Source: Agromyces agglutinans | GTDB lineage: Bacteria > Actinomycetota > Actinomycetes > Actinomycetales > Microbacteriaceae | DNA length: 64,000 bases | Direction of reading: 5' to 3' | Assembly: GCF_009647605.1 (NCBI RefSeq) | Contig: NZ_WJIF01000007.1 | Coordinates: 113,150 to 177,149, forward strand | Shown here: positions 16,407-24,401 of the stretch, one piece after another | Layout: each line of letters opens with the position of its first letter | How positions within the stretch are numbered: the first letter of the stretch is position 1 | The notes under the pieces: model-generated | Told to the model about the DNA's origin: nothing | Databases searched by the model: none | What the model saw: the letters and a program-made list of their open reading frames with translations, nothing else | Position numbers and translations under genes: made by a program

Positions 16407-17279
16407 TCAGCCCGCCGGGCGCTCCCACACGCGTCGCTCCCGCTCCGCGAACTCACGGAACGTCGTCGCCGGCCGGCCCGTGAGCTTGCGCACCATCCGG
16501 TTCGGGAACGCGGACACGTTGAACCGCACGACGCGGTAGATCATCTTCTGCACGGCGAGGTAATCGGCTGGGGCGCCCTGCTCCTCAAGACGCGCCAGGT
16601 ACTCCCCCTCGCTCGGGCGGGCGTACCGGATGCCACGGCCGAGCACGTCTGTGAGGATCCGCGCGACGTGCGAGTACGTGAGGGACTGCTCACCCGACAG
16701 GGTGTACGCCTTGCGGATATGGCCGGGCGAGGTGAAGACCGCAGCGGCGACCCGCCCGATGTCCTCCGCATCGATGAAGGCGGTGAACGAGCGCCCCGCG
16801 GGCACGAAGATCTCGTCGTGGTCGCGGATCTCCGCCGCGTACGTCGTCGACAGGTTCTGCATGAAGAAGTTCGGCCGCAGGCTCGTGTACGGGGCATCCG
16901 TTTCGCGAAGGTACTGCTCGACGGCGTGGTGCGGCGTCTTGCGATTCGCCTGAACCCCCTGCAACGACAGGAAGACGATCTGGCGGATGCCGCGCCGCTT
17001 CGCGGCATCGATGACTGGGAAGAGGAAGGTGCGGACGTCCTCGATCGCGGGCGGTCGCATGAGGAAGAGGCGGTCGCAGCCGGCGAGTGCGAGTTCGATC
17101 TCGGCGGGCGCCATGCCGAACTCGAACCGCCGCGCGACGACGCCTTCGGGCAGGCGCGCGGCATCCGCCTCGCTTCGCACCGCGGCGACGACCGGCACAC
17201 CGCGCTCGAGGAGCGACCGGGCCACGCCGCCGCCGACGATGCCGGTTGCTCCGGTCACGAACACGACATCGTTCGCCAT
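16407..17279 (-). CDS. NmrA-like NAD(P)H-binding protein
   Basis: 290-residue atypical SDR of the NmrA/quinone reductase 2 type. It has VTGATGIVGGGVARSLL at about 8-24 (Rossmann motif GATGxxG), then LRPNFFMQNL and the C-terminal ARPSEGEYLARL block seen in NmrA-type proteins. It lacks a clear YxxxK pair, so it may be a redox sensor or a reductase of quinones. Its ATG shares a base with the MarR stop (TGATG). It is the last gene of a three-gene MarR operon, so expression should follow whatever the MarR protein senses. Confidence 0.82.
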   Translation of the reverse strand: MANDVVFVTGATGIVGGGVARSLLERGVPVVAAVRSEADAARLPEGVVARRFEFGMAPAEIELALAGCDRLFLMRPPAIEDVRTFLFPVIDAAKRRGIRQIVFLSLQGVQANRKTPHHAVEQYLRETDAPYTSLRPNFFMQNLSTTYAAEIRDHDEIFVPAGRSFTAFIDAEDIGRVAAAVFTSPGHIRKAYTLSGEQSLTYSHVARILTDVLGRGIRYARPSEGEYLARLEEQGAPADYLAVQKMIYRVVRFNVSAFPNRMVRKLTGRPATTFREFAERERRVWERPAG

Positions 17280-17764
17280 CAGTGCTCCCCCTCGGTGACC
17301 GCGCGCAGGAGGCGCGCGAGTTCGACGAGTTCATCGTCGCGCAGTCGGTCGAACGACGGCGACAGCCTCGCGACCGTGTCGGCTTCGAAGCGTGCCACCT
17401 GCCGGGCCGCCCCGTCGGTGAGCCGGAGGATCCGCGAACGGGCATCTTCGGGATGCCGGGCGGTATCGACGAGACCCTCGTGCTTCAACCCGTCGACGAG
17501 TTGCGTCACCGCGCCCGCCGTGAGCCCCAGGCGCTCGGCGACGCGGCCCGGGGTGACCGGCGCGGCATCGTGCGCGAGGAGGAACAGCGTCTCCATCTGC
17601 GACCGGGTCAGCGACCTGCCCTCGAACGGCGTGCGCCGCTCCGCGGCGATCGCTCGGCCGAGCAGGGTCACGGCCTCGAGCACCGCGGCGACGTGCCCCG
17701 ACCGCGGAGCGGCGCCCGCATCCGGTGCCGCTCCCGCTCCCGCCGCCGGCGACGAGGGCGTCAT
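17279..17764 (-). CDS. MarR-family transcriptional regulator
   Basis: 161-residue winged-helix regulator: an Ala/Pro-rich N-terminal tail, then helix 1, LTRSQMETLFLLAHDA, HTH PGRVAERLGLTAGAVTQLVDGLKHEGLV and wing RHPEDARSRILRLTDGA. The stop overlaps the NmrA-like start and its own start overlaps the stop of the first SDR gene; an in-frame GTG three bases upstream (17767) is an alternative start. The perfect palindrome TTTAGCGGCTAAA in front of the operon is the obvious operator, giving autorepression. The two flanking NAD(P)H-binding proteins suggest an oxidative or electrophile signal. Confidence 0.9.
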   Translation of the reverse strand: MTPSSPAAGAGAAPDAGAAPRSGHVAAVLEAVTLLGRAIAAERRTPFEGRSLTRSQMETLFLLAHDAAPVTPGRVAERLGLTAGAVTQLVDGLKHEGLVDTARHPEDARSRILRLTDGAARQVARFEADTVARLSPSFDRLRDDELVELARLLRAVTEGEH

Positions 17765-18399
17765 CACGCGCTCACGAACGGCATCTCATGCACGAAGCTG
17801 CGGTCGTCGACCTGCGTGACGATGAAGTCGGCGAGGTCGTCGCGACTGATCTGCATGCCGGTGCCCACGCCGACCCAGCCGACCCGGTAGGTGCCCGCAC
17901 CCGGCGTCTCGAGCAGACGCGGGCCGCGCACGACGGTCCAGTCGAGACCGCTCTCGCGGAGCACGTCGAGGTGCGCCTCGGCGTCGGCCAGCACATGGCC
18001 GGCCAGCGTCTTCAGGAGGAACCGCATGACGTGATCGGGCGCCTTGGGCCGGTCCTTGTCTCCGGCTCGAAGTCCGCCGCCCGAGAGCGTGACGATGCGG
18101 CGGACGCCGTGCGCCTGCATGGCCCGGACGATGTTGCGCGTGCCATCGGCCTGCAGCGTCTTGGGCGAGCCCTTCACCTGGCCGAACAGGCTCAGCACCA
18201 CGTCGGACCCGGCGACGGCGGAGTCGACGGCGGCGGGGTCGAGCACGTCGCCGCGGATCACGGTGAGGCGTTCGTGCTGCACATCGAGGGCGTCGGGATC
18301 ACGCACGAGGGCTCGTACGTCGTAGCCGGCATCGAGGGCGCGGTGGAGCACGCGGCGGCCGGTCTTGCCGGTGGCGCCGAAGAGGGCGATGGTCGTCAT
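17764..18399 (-). CDS. NAD(P)H-binding atypical SDR
   Basis: 211-residue atypical short-chain reductase with ALFGATGKTGRRVLHRAL at the N-terminus (GATGxTG dinucleotide motif) and the NAD(P)H-binding fold of the BVR-B/NmrA group (VRGDVLD; VTLSGGGL; WTVVRGPRLLE). First gene of the MarR operon. It appears leaderless: a TAAACT box overlapping the MarR palindrome ends 6 bases before the ATG. The cellular substrate is unknown; flavin or quinone reduction would fit the family. Confidence 0.85.
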   Translation of the reverse strand: MTTIALFGATGKTGRRVLHRALDAGYDVRALVRDPDALDVQHERLTVIRGDVLDPAAVDSAVAGSDVVLSLFGQVKGSPKTLQADGTRNIVRAMQAHGVRRIVTLSGGGLRAGDKDRPKAPDHVMRFLLKTLAGHVLADAEAHLDVLRESGLDWTVVRGPRLLETPGAGTYRVGWVGVGTGMQISRDDLADFIVTQVDDRSFVHEMPFVSA

Positions 18400-18407
18400 G
18401 GGGGTAG

Positions 18408-18420
18408 TTTAGCGGCTAAA
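18408..18420. promoter_or_regulatory. MarR operator TTTAGCGGCTAAA
   Basis: Perfect 6+1+6 palindrome overlapping the -10 box (TAAACT on the minus strand) of the MarR operon. TTAG(n)CTAA is the usual MarR half-site pattern. Confidence 0.8.
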
Positions 18421-18496
18421 GCACCTCGCGGATGCAGATCACTTCGCCGGCCTGCTGCGAGCCGTCTTCGTCATCGGCACCGCCTAGGCTCGCTCC

Positions 18497-19402
18497 ATGC
18501 CGGTGTTGAACGTGATCGGGGTCCCGAGCAGTGCCGGAAGTTACTCGGTCGGGCAGGAGCAGGCGCCCCGCGCGCTCCGCGAAGCAGGCTTGCTCGCTAC
18601 CCTGTCGGCGAGCGGATACGACGTGCACGATGCCGGCGACCTGCCCATGCAGGCGTGGGCACCCGACCGGGAGCACCGGCTTGCCCAGAATCTCGGCCAG
18701 GTCGTCGCGTCGCTGCGAGCCCTCGCCGCGTCCGTTGCCGCGCTCCGTTCCGCCGAGGATCGTCTGCTCGTCATCGGCGGCAACTGCACGATCACGCTGG
18801 GCGTCGTGGCGGGGTTGCGTGAGGTCGGCGGTGCGCCGGGGCCGGGCCTCGTGTATGTCGACCGCCACTTCGACCTCAACACGCCGGCCAGCACGACCGA
18901 CGGAACACTCGACTGGATGGGCGTCGCACACGCCCTCGCGCTGCCGGATGCGGCCGACGAACTGGTCGACGCGTTCGGCGAACGACCGCTGCTCACGCCG
19001 GATCGGCTCTCCTACCTCGGCGTCGATCCGCAGAGCTCGACCGAGTGGGAGCGGGACCAGGTCGCCCGGCTCCGCCTCCCGATCGTGACGCAAGCCGAGC
19101 TCGTCGCCGGGCCGGCGATCGCCGCTCGGCGTGCGGCAGCCGCCCTCCCCGACGGTCCGATCGCGGTGCATGTCGACGTCGACGTGCTCGACTTCATCGA
19201 CGCGCCGATCGCCGAGAACGTCAACGGCCGCAACTCCGGGCCGACGCTCGACCAGCTCGGCGAGGCGATCGCGGAGCTCTGGCGGCATCCCTCCTGCCGA
19301 GCGCTATCGGTCGGCGAGATCAACCCCGCCCACGCCGACGCCGACCCCGGCGCATTGTCGCGGTTCGTGGAGACGCTGGGTCGCGCACTCATGCCGGGGT
19401 GA
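18497..19402 (+). CDS. Arginase/agmatinase-family ureohydrolase
   Basis: 301-residue protein of the arginase-deacetylase superfamily. Five of the six usual manganese ligands are in place: DRHFD (Asp122, His124, Asp126) and VDVDVLD (Asp227, Asp229). The first ligand motif GGDHS is altered to GGNCT (94-98), with Cys97 where His is expected. Function could be arginase, agmatinase or formimidoylglutamase-like, or altered. A TAGGCT box ends 6 bases before the ATG (leaderless). It is monocistronic, divergent from the MarR operon, and ends at a hairpin terminator. Confidence 0.82.
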   Translation: MPVLNVIGVPSSAGSYSVGQEQAPRALREAGLLATLSASGYDVHDAGDLPMQAWAPDREHRLAQNLGQVVASLRALAASVAALRSAEDRLLVIGGNCTITLGVVAGLREVGGAPGPGLVYVDRHFDLNTPASTTDGTLDWMGVAHALALPDAADELVDAFGERPLLTPDRLSYLGVDPQSSTEWERDQVARLRLPIVTQAELVAGPAIAARRAAAALPDGPIAVHVDVDVLDFIDAPIAENVNGRNSGPTLDQLGEAIAELWRHPSCRALSVGEINPAHADADPGALSRFVETLGRALMPG

Positions 19403-19423
19403 GGCGGGGGCCTCATCCCCGCC
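19403..19423 (+). terminator. Hairpin after arginase-family gene
   Basis: GGCGGGG, 7-base loop, CCCCGCC directly after the TGA. GC-rich stem without a T-run. Confidence 0.55.
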
Positions 19424-19474
19424 GTCCCGCAGAACCCGATGGCGCACGACGCCGAGGGGCTCCATCCACCCGAT

Positions 19475-19930
19475 TCAATCGGTGCGGCGTGCGAAGTGCA
19501 CGCGCGCGAACCCGTTCTCGGTGCCGCGACCGGTCTCGCGGAAGCCGCGCCGCGCGTAGTAGGCGAGGTTCTCGGTCATGCGCTCATTCGTGTAGAGACG
19601 AACCTCGGGAACGCCCGCCGCTCGCGCCTGGTCGTCGGCGAGCGCAAGCAGTGCGGACCCGAGGCCCGATCCCCGCTCGCTCGCTGCGACCGCCACGTTC
19701 TCGACCAGCACGTGGTCGGCACGCACCGACGTCACCAAGAGGCCGACGATCCGGCCGGCGCGGCGCGCGACGATCGCCCGTCCTTCAGCCACGATCGCCT
19801 GGTAGTCGTCGGTGAGTGGCGCTGCAGGCCGACCGATGCGTGCGGTGTACGGCTCGTACGCCTCGCGGACCAGCGCCCGCACCGCCGGAACATCGCTCGC
19901 TCGAGCTGTCCCGATCTGCAGATCCTTCAC
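19475..19930 (-). CDS. GNAT-family N-acetyltransferase
   Basis: 151-residue acetyl-CoA-dependent acetyltransferase. Motif A is visible as VAASERGSGLGSALLALADDQARAAG (R/QxxGxG/A pyrophosphate loop), then motif B with LYTNERMTENLAYYARRGFRETGR. Start is uncertain between GTG 19930 and GTG 19939; 19930 was chosen because GATACC lies 9 bases upstream. It converges on the arginase-family gene. Substrate unknown. Confidence 0.8.
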   Translation of the reverse strand: MKDLQIGTARASDVPAVRALVREAYEPYTARIGRPAAPLTDDYQAIVAEGRAIVARRAGRIVGLLVTSVRADHVLVENVAVAASERGSGLGSALLALADDQARAAGVPEVRLYTNERMTENLAYYARRGFRETGRGTENGFARVHFARRTD

Positions 19931-20000
19931 CCGACACACGGTATCCCGGCCGAGGCTTCACGGCGATCCTGGCCCGACTCATCGGGGCCGCCGACGAGCA

Positions 20001-20939
20001 TCACCGCGCGGCAGCGTTGACGAATGCACCGAGCGGATGCCCCTCCGGCAGGTCGAGCAGCCGTTCGACGCCGTCGATCGGCGCGCCGAGCGCCGGTTCG
20101 AGCCGGGAGCCCGGCAGGAGCTCGTCGAGTTCGCCGGCGAGCCGTTCGAGCAACCGCATCGATCCCACCACCTGACCCGTCGCACTGAGTCTGGCGTCGA
20201 CACCGGCGACGCCGGCTCGATGCACCGCCGTCGCGATGGAGTACGCCAGTTCGGCCGCCGCGCGATCGACGATGCCCACCGCGACGGGGTCGACGCCGGT
20301 GTCGGCGAGCCCGGTGACCTGCGGTGCGAACCTCGCGATGCGGGCGACGCGATCGGGATCAGCCTGGACGGCGAGCCCCAGGCGATCGAGCTCCCCGAAC
20401 TCGTCGACGGCGAGAGCGGAGAGCGCGGTGGGTTCGCCACGGCCGTCGTGGGCGCGGAGCACGGCCTGGAGTCCGGCGCGACCGATCCAGTAGGCGCTGC
20501 CGTCGTCGCCGAGCACCGATCCCCACCCGTCGACCCGGGCGACCGCGGCCGGCCCGACGCCGAGCACGACGACGCCCGTGCCGACTGCGGCGACCGCGCC
20601 CGGGGCGAGCCCGTTCGCGCCGAGGTATCCGGTGACCGAGTCGTGGGCGACCACCGCGTGCTGCACGTGTGGCGCAGCGTCGAGCAGGTGCCGGGCGGCC
20701 TCCGGCTCGTGCTCGAAGCCGGTGAGCCCGACCGCGATGCGGTCGGCGCCGAATCCGTCCTCCCGCGCGATCAGGTCGGCGATCTGCGCGATGATCGGCC
20801 GGTCGCCCCTGATGCCGGGGAAGGATGCCTCGCGAACCGCGCCACCGCCGTTCACACTGCCGTCACCGCCGGAGATGCGCACGCGGATCGACGTCTGCCC
20901 GGCGTCGATGCAAACCCGCACGTCGGGCGCGGTGCTCAT
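20001..20939 (-). CDS. BadF/BadG-type sugar kinase (N-acetylhexosamine kinase-like)
   Basis: 312-residue ASKHA-fold kinase of the BadF/BadG/BcrA/BcrD family that includes N-acetylglucosamine kinases. Seen: CIDAGQTSIRVRI (phosphate 1), AAVGTGVVVLGVG (phosphate 2) and GWGSVLGDDGSAYWIGRAGLQ, a hallmark of NAGK-like enzymes. The ATG overlaps the mannosidase stop (ATGA). It is the last gene of the system 3 operon. With NanE upstream, the likely reaction is phosphorylation of N-acetylmannosamine or N-acetylglucosamine at O6, feeding NanE. Substrate is an inference from context. Confidence 0.85.
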   Translation of the reverse strand: MSTAPDVRVCIDAGQTSIRVRISGGDGSVNGGGAVREASFPGIRGDRPIIAQIADLIAREDGFGADRIAVGLTGFEHEPEAARHLLDAAPHVQHAVVAHDSVTGYLGANGLAPGAVAAVGTGVVVLGVGPAAVARVDGWGSVLGDDGSAYWIGRAGLQAVLRAHDGRGEPTALSALAVDEFGELDRLGLAVQADPDRVARIARFAPQVTGLADTGVDPVAVGIVDRAAAELAYSIATAVHRAGVAGVDARLSATGQVVGSMRLLERLAGELDELLPGSRLEPALGAPIDGVERLLDLPEGHPLGAFVNAAAR

Positions 20940-23644
20940 CCGTCGATCGTCTCGAGCCGGAAGCTCGTACTCGCCTGCGGGAGGAGTTCGACCGCCACCC
21001 GTCCCCTGCCGCCGTCGGCCTCGATCGGCACGAGCGCCCCGCCGGTGGCCACCGGCGTCTCGTCGAACCGAACCGCGGTGACGCCGATTCCGGCGTCGAC
21101 CGCGATCCACGCCGTGCGGGCGTCGGGAGTCGGGTTCACGAGGCGGAGGACCGCCCCTGCACCGTCGTCGGCCGGCTTGAAGGCCGAGACGATGGCGCCC
21201 TCGACCGTGACGGCCGCGGGCAGTGCCGCTGCCGGAGCATCCGTGCCCTCGCGCAGTTGGGTCGCGACCGGTTGTGCCCGCCGCGCATCGGCGGCGTCCG
21301 CCAGCGCGTAGGTGTCGGCGGCCGAAGCGCCGAGCCGCAACGCGACGTGCGCGCGAACCGGCCGCAGCACCTGCGCCTCGGGCGTCGGCAGCATGGGGCC
21401 GGCTCCCGTGGTGCGGGTGCGCAGGTCGAAGCGCGAGAGCCAGCCGGTGCTGCGCAGCAGCGTGAGGGCGAGCTCCGCGGGGCGCTCGGGGGTCGCCTCG
21501 AGACCCTGCACCTCCGACACGTGGTCGAGCACGAGCGCGACCGCGTCGTCGCCGGCACCCGCGACGACGTAGCCGTGCGCCGGGTGCGTGCCGATCTCGG
21601 CCTCGCGGTTGCGTTCGGTGGGCAGCTCACCGAGCTCGGGCCCGAACGGGCGATCGAGACTCGAGAAGTGCTGGCCGCTCCGCCAGAAGCCGGGAGTTCC
21701 GGAAACCGGGAAGTGCGCGCGCAGGCGATGGTCGAGCGAGGCGTTCGTGAACGAGGCTGACCAGTCGAGTCCGTCGCGACCGTGCCACTGCGAGACCTCG
21801 ATCTCGACGGGCGTGGTGGCGACCTCGTCGGTGCGCCCGTCCCGCGAGTCGTCGAGGGCGACCGGCACGTCGAGCGTCGCCGTCCAGCGCACGACGGTGC
21901 GGACCGGGGTCCGCTCGACCGTGACGTCGGCAGCCGTCGCCGGAACGATCCGGTCGCTCGCGGGCGGGTCGTACGTGTACGTGTCGCCGCGGTCGCCGCC
22001 GTCGACGAGCCGTGCGAGACCCTCGTAGGTCGTGCCGGCGGCCTCGTCGATGATGTCGAAACCGGCATCGGATGTCACGACGAGGTGTCGACCGTCGGGA
22101 AGCGCGATCGCCTCCCCCACCGGCACGTGCGTGCGCGTCGGCGCGGCCGGCTCGCGAGCCGCGAGCACGACCGTGAACACCGCGGTCTCACCGGGCGCGA
22201 CGCCTTCGGCGAGGAAGCGCAGCCGCTGACGGCGCGCGGGCACCGAGTCGGGCAGCAGGTCGAGGTCGGCCTCGAACGACATGCCCGTTCCGAGATCCTC
22301 GACCTCGACGGCGACGTCGCTCCCGTCGGGGGCGGTGAGCCCGGCGACGACACGATCGGGGGCGATCACGACGTCGGCCTCGACCCGGGCGCGGTCGCGC
22401 CGTGCAGCGTCGGCGATCGGCGGATGCACGGCGATGCGGGTGGACTCCGTCGCGGGTGTCGCGTGCACGCGGGGGTCCAGTCCGCGGCGCAGCAGGGCCC
22501 GGCGCACGAGCTGGTCGCCGAGCTGCATGACCCGTTCGGAGCGCACCGAGTTCTCGCGGTGCACCTCGTCGACGCTGCAGCCGCAGATCGAGTCGTGCGG
22601 CGCGTTCTCGAGCACGAGTTCCCAGGCGTGCCGCAGGTGCCCGGTGACGTCGGCGTCGATGGGCGTCACGTCGGTGCGCTCGGCCGTGAGCGCCGGAGCG
22701 ATCGGTCGAGGCGTCAGCACCTCTGCGGCCAGGAGCGGCTCGAGCTCCCGCTCGAGCAGCGCCTCGGCCGCAGCATTCTCCTGCTTGAGGTACACGCGGG
22801 TCGACAGCGTGCCTGGCAGCAGGAACGTGCCCGGGCCGCCGAGGTGGCGCAGCTCGCCCTCGACGACGGCGGGTGACGGCGCGGCCGCACGCAGGTCGTC
22901 GAAGAACCGCTCGAGCGAGGACTGCACGACCGCGGCGCGGCCGCCGGCGTCGGCGTCCGAGTCGGCCAGCAGCCGGGTCGTGTCGCGCGGGGCGACGTGG
23001 TCGGCGCCGTTCATGAGCAGCCACGGGCCGCCGGGTCGGCGCTCGGCCTCGGAGTCGAGGAACCCACGCAGCCGTTCACCGCGGCCCTCGTCGTTCCAGA
23101 GCACGTCGACGCCGTAGTAGCACTGGTTGACCGAGTAGACCTCGCTGCCGTCGGGCGAGCGCCAGCGGAACTCGGCGTGCTCGGCCGGCGCTCCGCGCCA
23201 GACGAGCGCGGTGTCGATGCCGAACCCGGCGAGGATGCGCGGCAGGTCGGCGGGGTGCCCGAACGCGTCGGGCGAGTAGCCGATGCCCGTGAGCGCGCCG
23301 ACGCTCGCGCCGTGTCGGCGCGCCGCGAGCAGGTTGCGGATGAGGTTCTCGCCCGACACCAGCTGGTTGTCGGCGAGCACATGCCACGGGCCGATCGTGA
23401 GGCGGCCGGCCTGCACGTGCCGGCGCACCTGGTCGACCAGGTCGGGCCGCAGGTCGCGCACGTCGCGCAGCGTGATGGTCTGCCCGTCGAGGTGGAAGGA
23501 GTCGATCGCCCCGGCATCCAGCTGCCGTGAGACCTGCTCGACCAGCTCGACGAGGCGCGTGCGGTACGACTCGAACGGCCGGTACCACTCGCGGTCCCAG
23601 TGCACGTGCGTGACGACATGGCACGTCGGGGTCTGGTCAGCCAC
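20936..23644 (-). CDS. GH38 alpha-mannosidase
   Basis: 902-residue cytosolic alpha-mannosidase (no signal peptide). Catalytic zinc ligands are in THVHWDREW (His13, His15, Asp17); the nucleophile is Asp126 in GYSPDAFGH; NAPHDSICGCSVDEVHRE marks the middle domain and the C-terminal half is the usual beta-sandwich region. GTG at 23644 is chosen for its ideal AGGAGG site, though it overlaps the end of nanE by 8 bases. It would hydrolyse alpha-mannosides, or N-acetyl-mannosaminides, taken up by the system 3 transporter and pass the sugar to the kinase downstream. Confidence 0.92.
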   Translation of the reverse strand: MADQTPTCHVVTHVHWDREWYRPFESYRTRLVELVEQVSRQLDAGAIDSFHLDGQTITLRDVRDLRPDLVDQVRRHVQAGRLTIGPWHVLADNQLVSGENLIRNLLAARRHGASVGALTGIGYSPDAFGHPADLPRILAGFGIDTALVWRGAPAEHAEFRWRSPDGSEVYSVNQCYYGVDVLWNDEGRGERLRGFLDSEAERRPGGPWLLMNGADHVAPRDTTRLLADSDADAGGRAAVVQSSLERFFDDLRAAAPSPAVVEGELRHLGGPGTFLLPGTLSTRVYLKQENAAAEALLERELEPLLAAEVLTPRPIAPALTAERTDVTPIDADVTGHLRHAWELVLENAPHDSICGCSVDEVHRENSVRSERVMQLGDQLVRRALLRRGLDPRVHATPATESTRIAVHPPIADAARRDRARVEADVVIAPDRVVAGLTAPDGSDVAVEVEDLGTGMSFEADLDLLPDSVPARRQRLRFLAEGVAPGETAVFTVVLAAREPAAPTRTHVPVGEAIALPDGRHLVVTSDAGFDIIDEAAGTTYEGLARLVDGGDRGDTYTYDPPASDRIVPATAADVTVERTPVRTVVRWTATLDVPVALDDSRDGRTDEVATTPVEIEVSQWHGRDGLDWSASFTNASLDHRLRAHFPVSGTPGFWRSGQHFSSLDRPFGPELGELPTERNREAEIGTHPAHGYVVAGAGDDAVALVLDHVSEVQGLEATPERPAELALTLLRSTGWLSRFDLRTRTTGAGPMLPTPEAQVLRPVRAHVALRLGASAADTYALADAADARRAQPVATQLREGTDAPAAALPAAVTVEGAIVSAFKPADDGAGAVLRLVNPTPDARTAWIAVDAGIGVTAVRFDETPVATGGALVPIEADGGRGRVAVELLPQASTSFRLETIDG

Positions 23645-24401
23645 GGAGGCCTCCTGACGTCTCGGTCGCGCCGACGGGGCCGGCGGTCGCGACGCCCGCG
23701 GCAGCCGCGTGGGCGGGGATCGCCGCGACGAACGACGCGGTGATCGCGGCCGGTCGGGTGATCGCCCCGCCGACCACGACGCTCCACGCGCCCGCCTCGA
23801 AGGCTGTGGCGAGCTGGTTGGGCGTCGCGATGCGGCCCTCGGCGAAGACCGGCACGTCGAGTGCCGCGGCGAGCGCGCGCACGAGCTCGAGGTCCGGGGC
23901 ATCCGCCGCGTCGCCGCGCTCGTGGGTGTACCCGGCGAGCGTCGTGCTCACGACATCGGCGCCCGCGTCGGCGGCGGCGAGCCCCTCGGCGAAGGTCGCG
24001 ACATCCGCCATGACGGCGATGCCGCGCTCGTGGAGCGCCCCGATCGTCTCGGCGAGGGTGCGCCCGTCGGGTCGCGGCCGAGCCGTCGCGTCGATCGCGA
24101 CGAGGTCGGCGCCGGCGTCGGCGACGCGCAGCGCGTGGTCGAGGGTCGGCGTGATGTAGACGCCCTCGTGCCCGACCTTCCAGAGGCCGATCACCGGGAG
24201 GGTCGTCGCGGCCCGGATGGCGCGGACGTCATCGGGCCCTTCGCAGCGGATGCCGGCGGCGCCGCCCGCGATGGCGGAGAGCGCCATGGCGGTCATGTGG
24301 CCGGGCCCGTGCAGCGGCTCGCCGGGATACGCCTGGCAGGAGACGACGAGGCGGCCTCGGAGGTCGTCGAGGAGGGACGTCAGGTGGGGCATGGTCCTCA
24401 T
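23637..24401 (-). CDS. nanE: N-acetylmannosamine-6-phosphate 2-epimerase NanE
   Basis: 254-residue TIM-barrel epimerase converting ManNAc-6-P to GlcNAc-6-P. Seen: LVVSCQAYPGEPLHG near the N-terminus, GIRCEGPDDVRAIR, LPVIGLWK, PVFAEGRIATPNQL and VVVGGAITRPAAIT, all family hallmarks. The ATG at 24401 overlaps the oxidoreductase stop (ATGA); a second ATG at 24392 is possible. A Gly/Thr-rich tail follows the barrel. No sialic-acid lyase is nearby, so ManNAc-6-P probably comes from the kinase of the same operon rather than from sialate. Confidence 0.9.
   Translation of the reverse strand: MRTMPHLTSLLDDLRGRLVVSCQAYPGEPLHGPGHMTAMALSAIAGGAAGIRCEGPDDVRAIRAATTLPVIGLWKVGHEGVYITPTLDHALRVADAGADLVAIDATARPRPDGRTLAETIGALHERGIAVMADVATFAEGLAAADAGADVVSTTLAGYTHERGDAADAPDLELVRALAAALDVPVFAEGRIATPNQLATAFEAGAWSVVVGGAITRPAAITASFVAAIPAHAAAAGVATAGPVGATETSGGLRG

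Noticed and set aside
19468-19481. Small palindrome CCGATTCAATCGG at the GNAT gene end
   Set aside because: Short, overlaps coding sequence and lies between converging gene ends; not enough to call a site.
23637-24401. A sialic acid catabolic cluster based on NanE
   Set aside because: No NanA lyase, sialidase or sialate transporter is seen; the neighbours are a mannosidase and a kinase.
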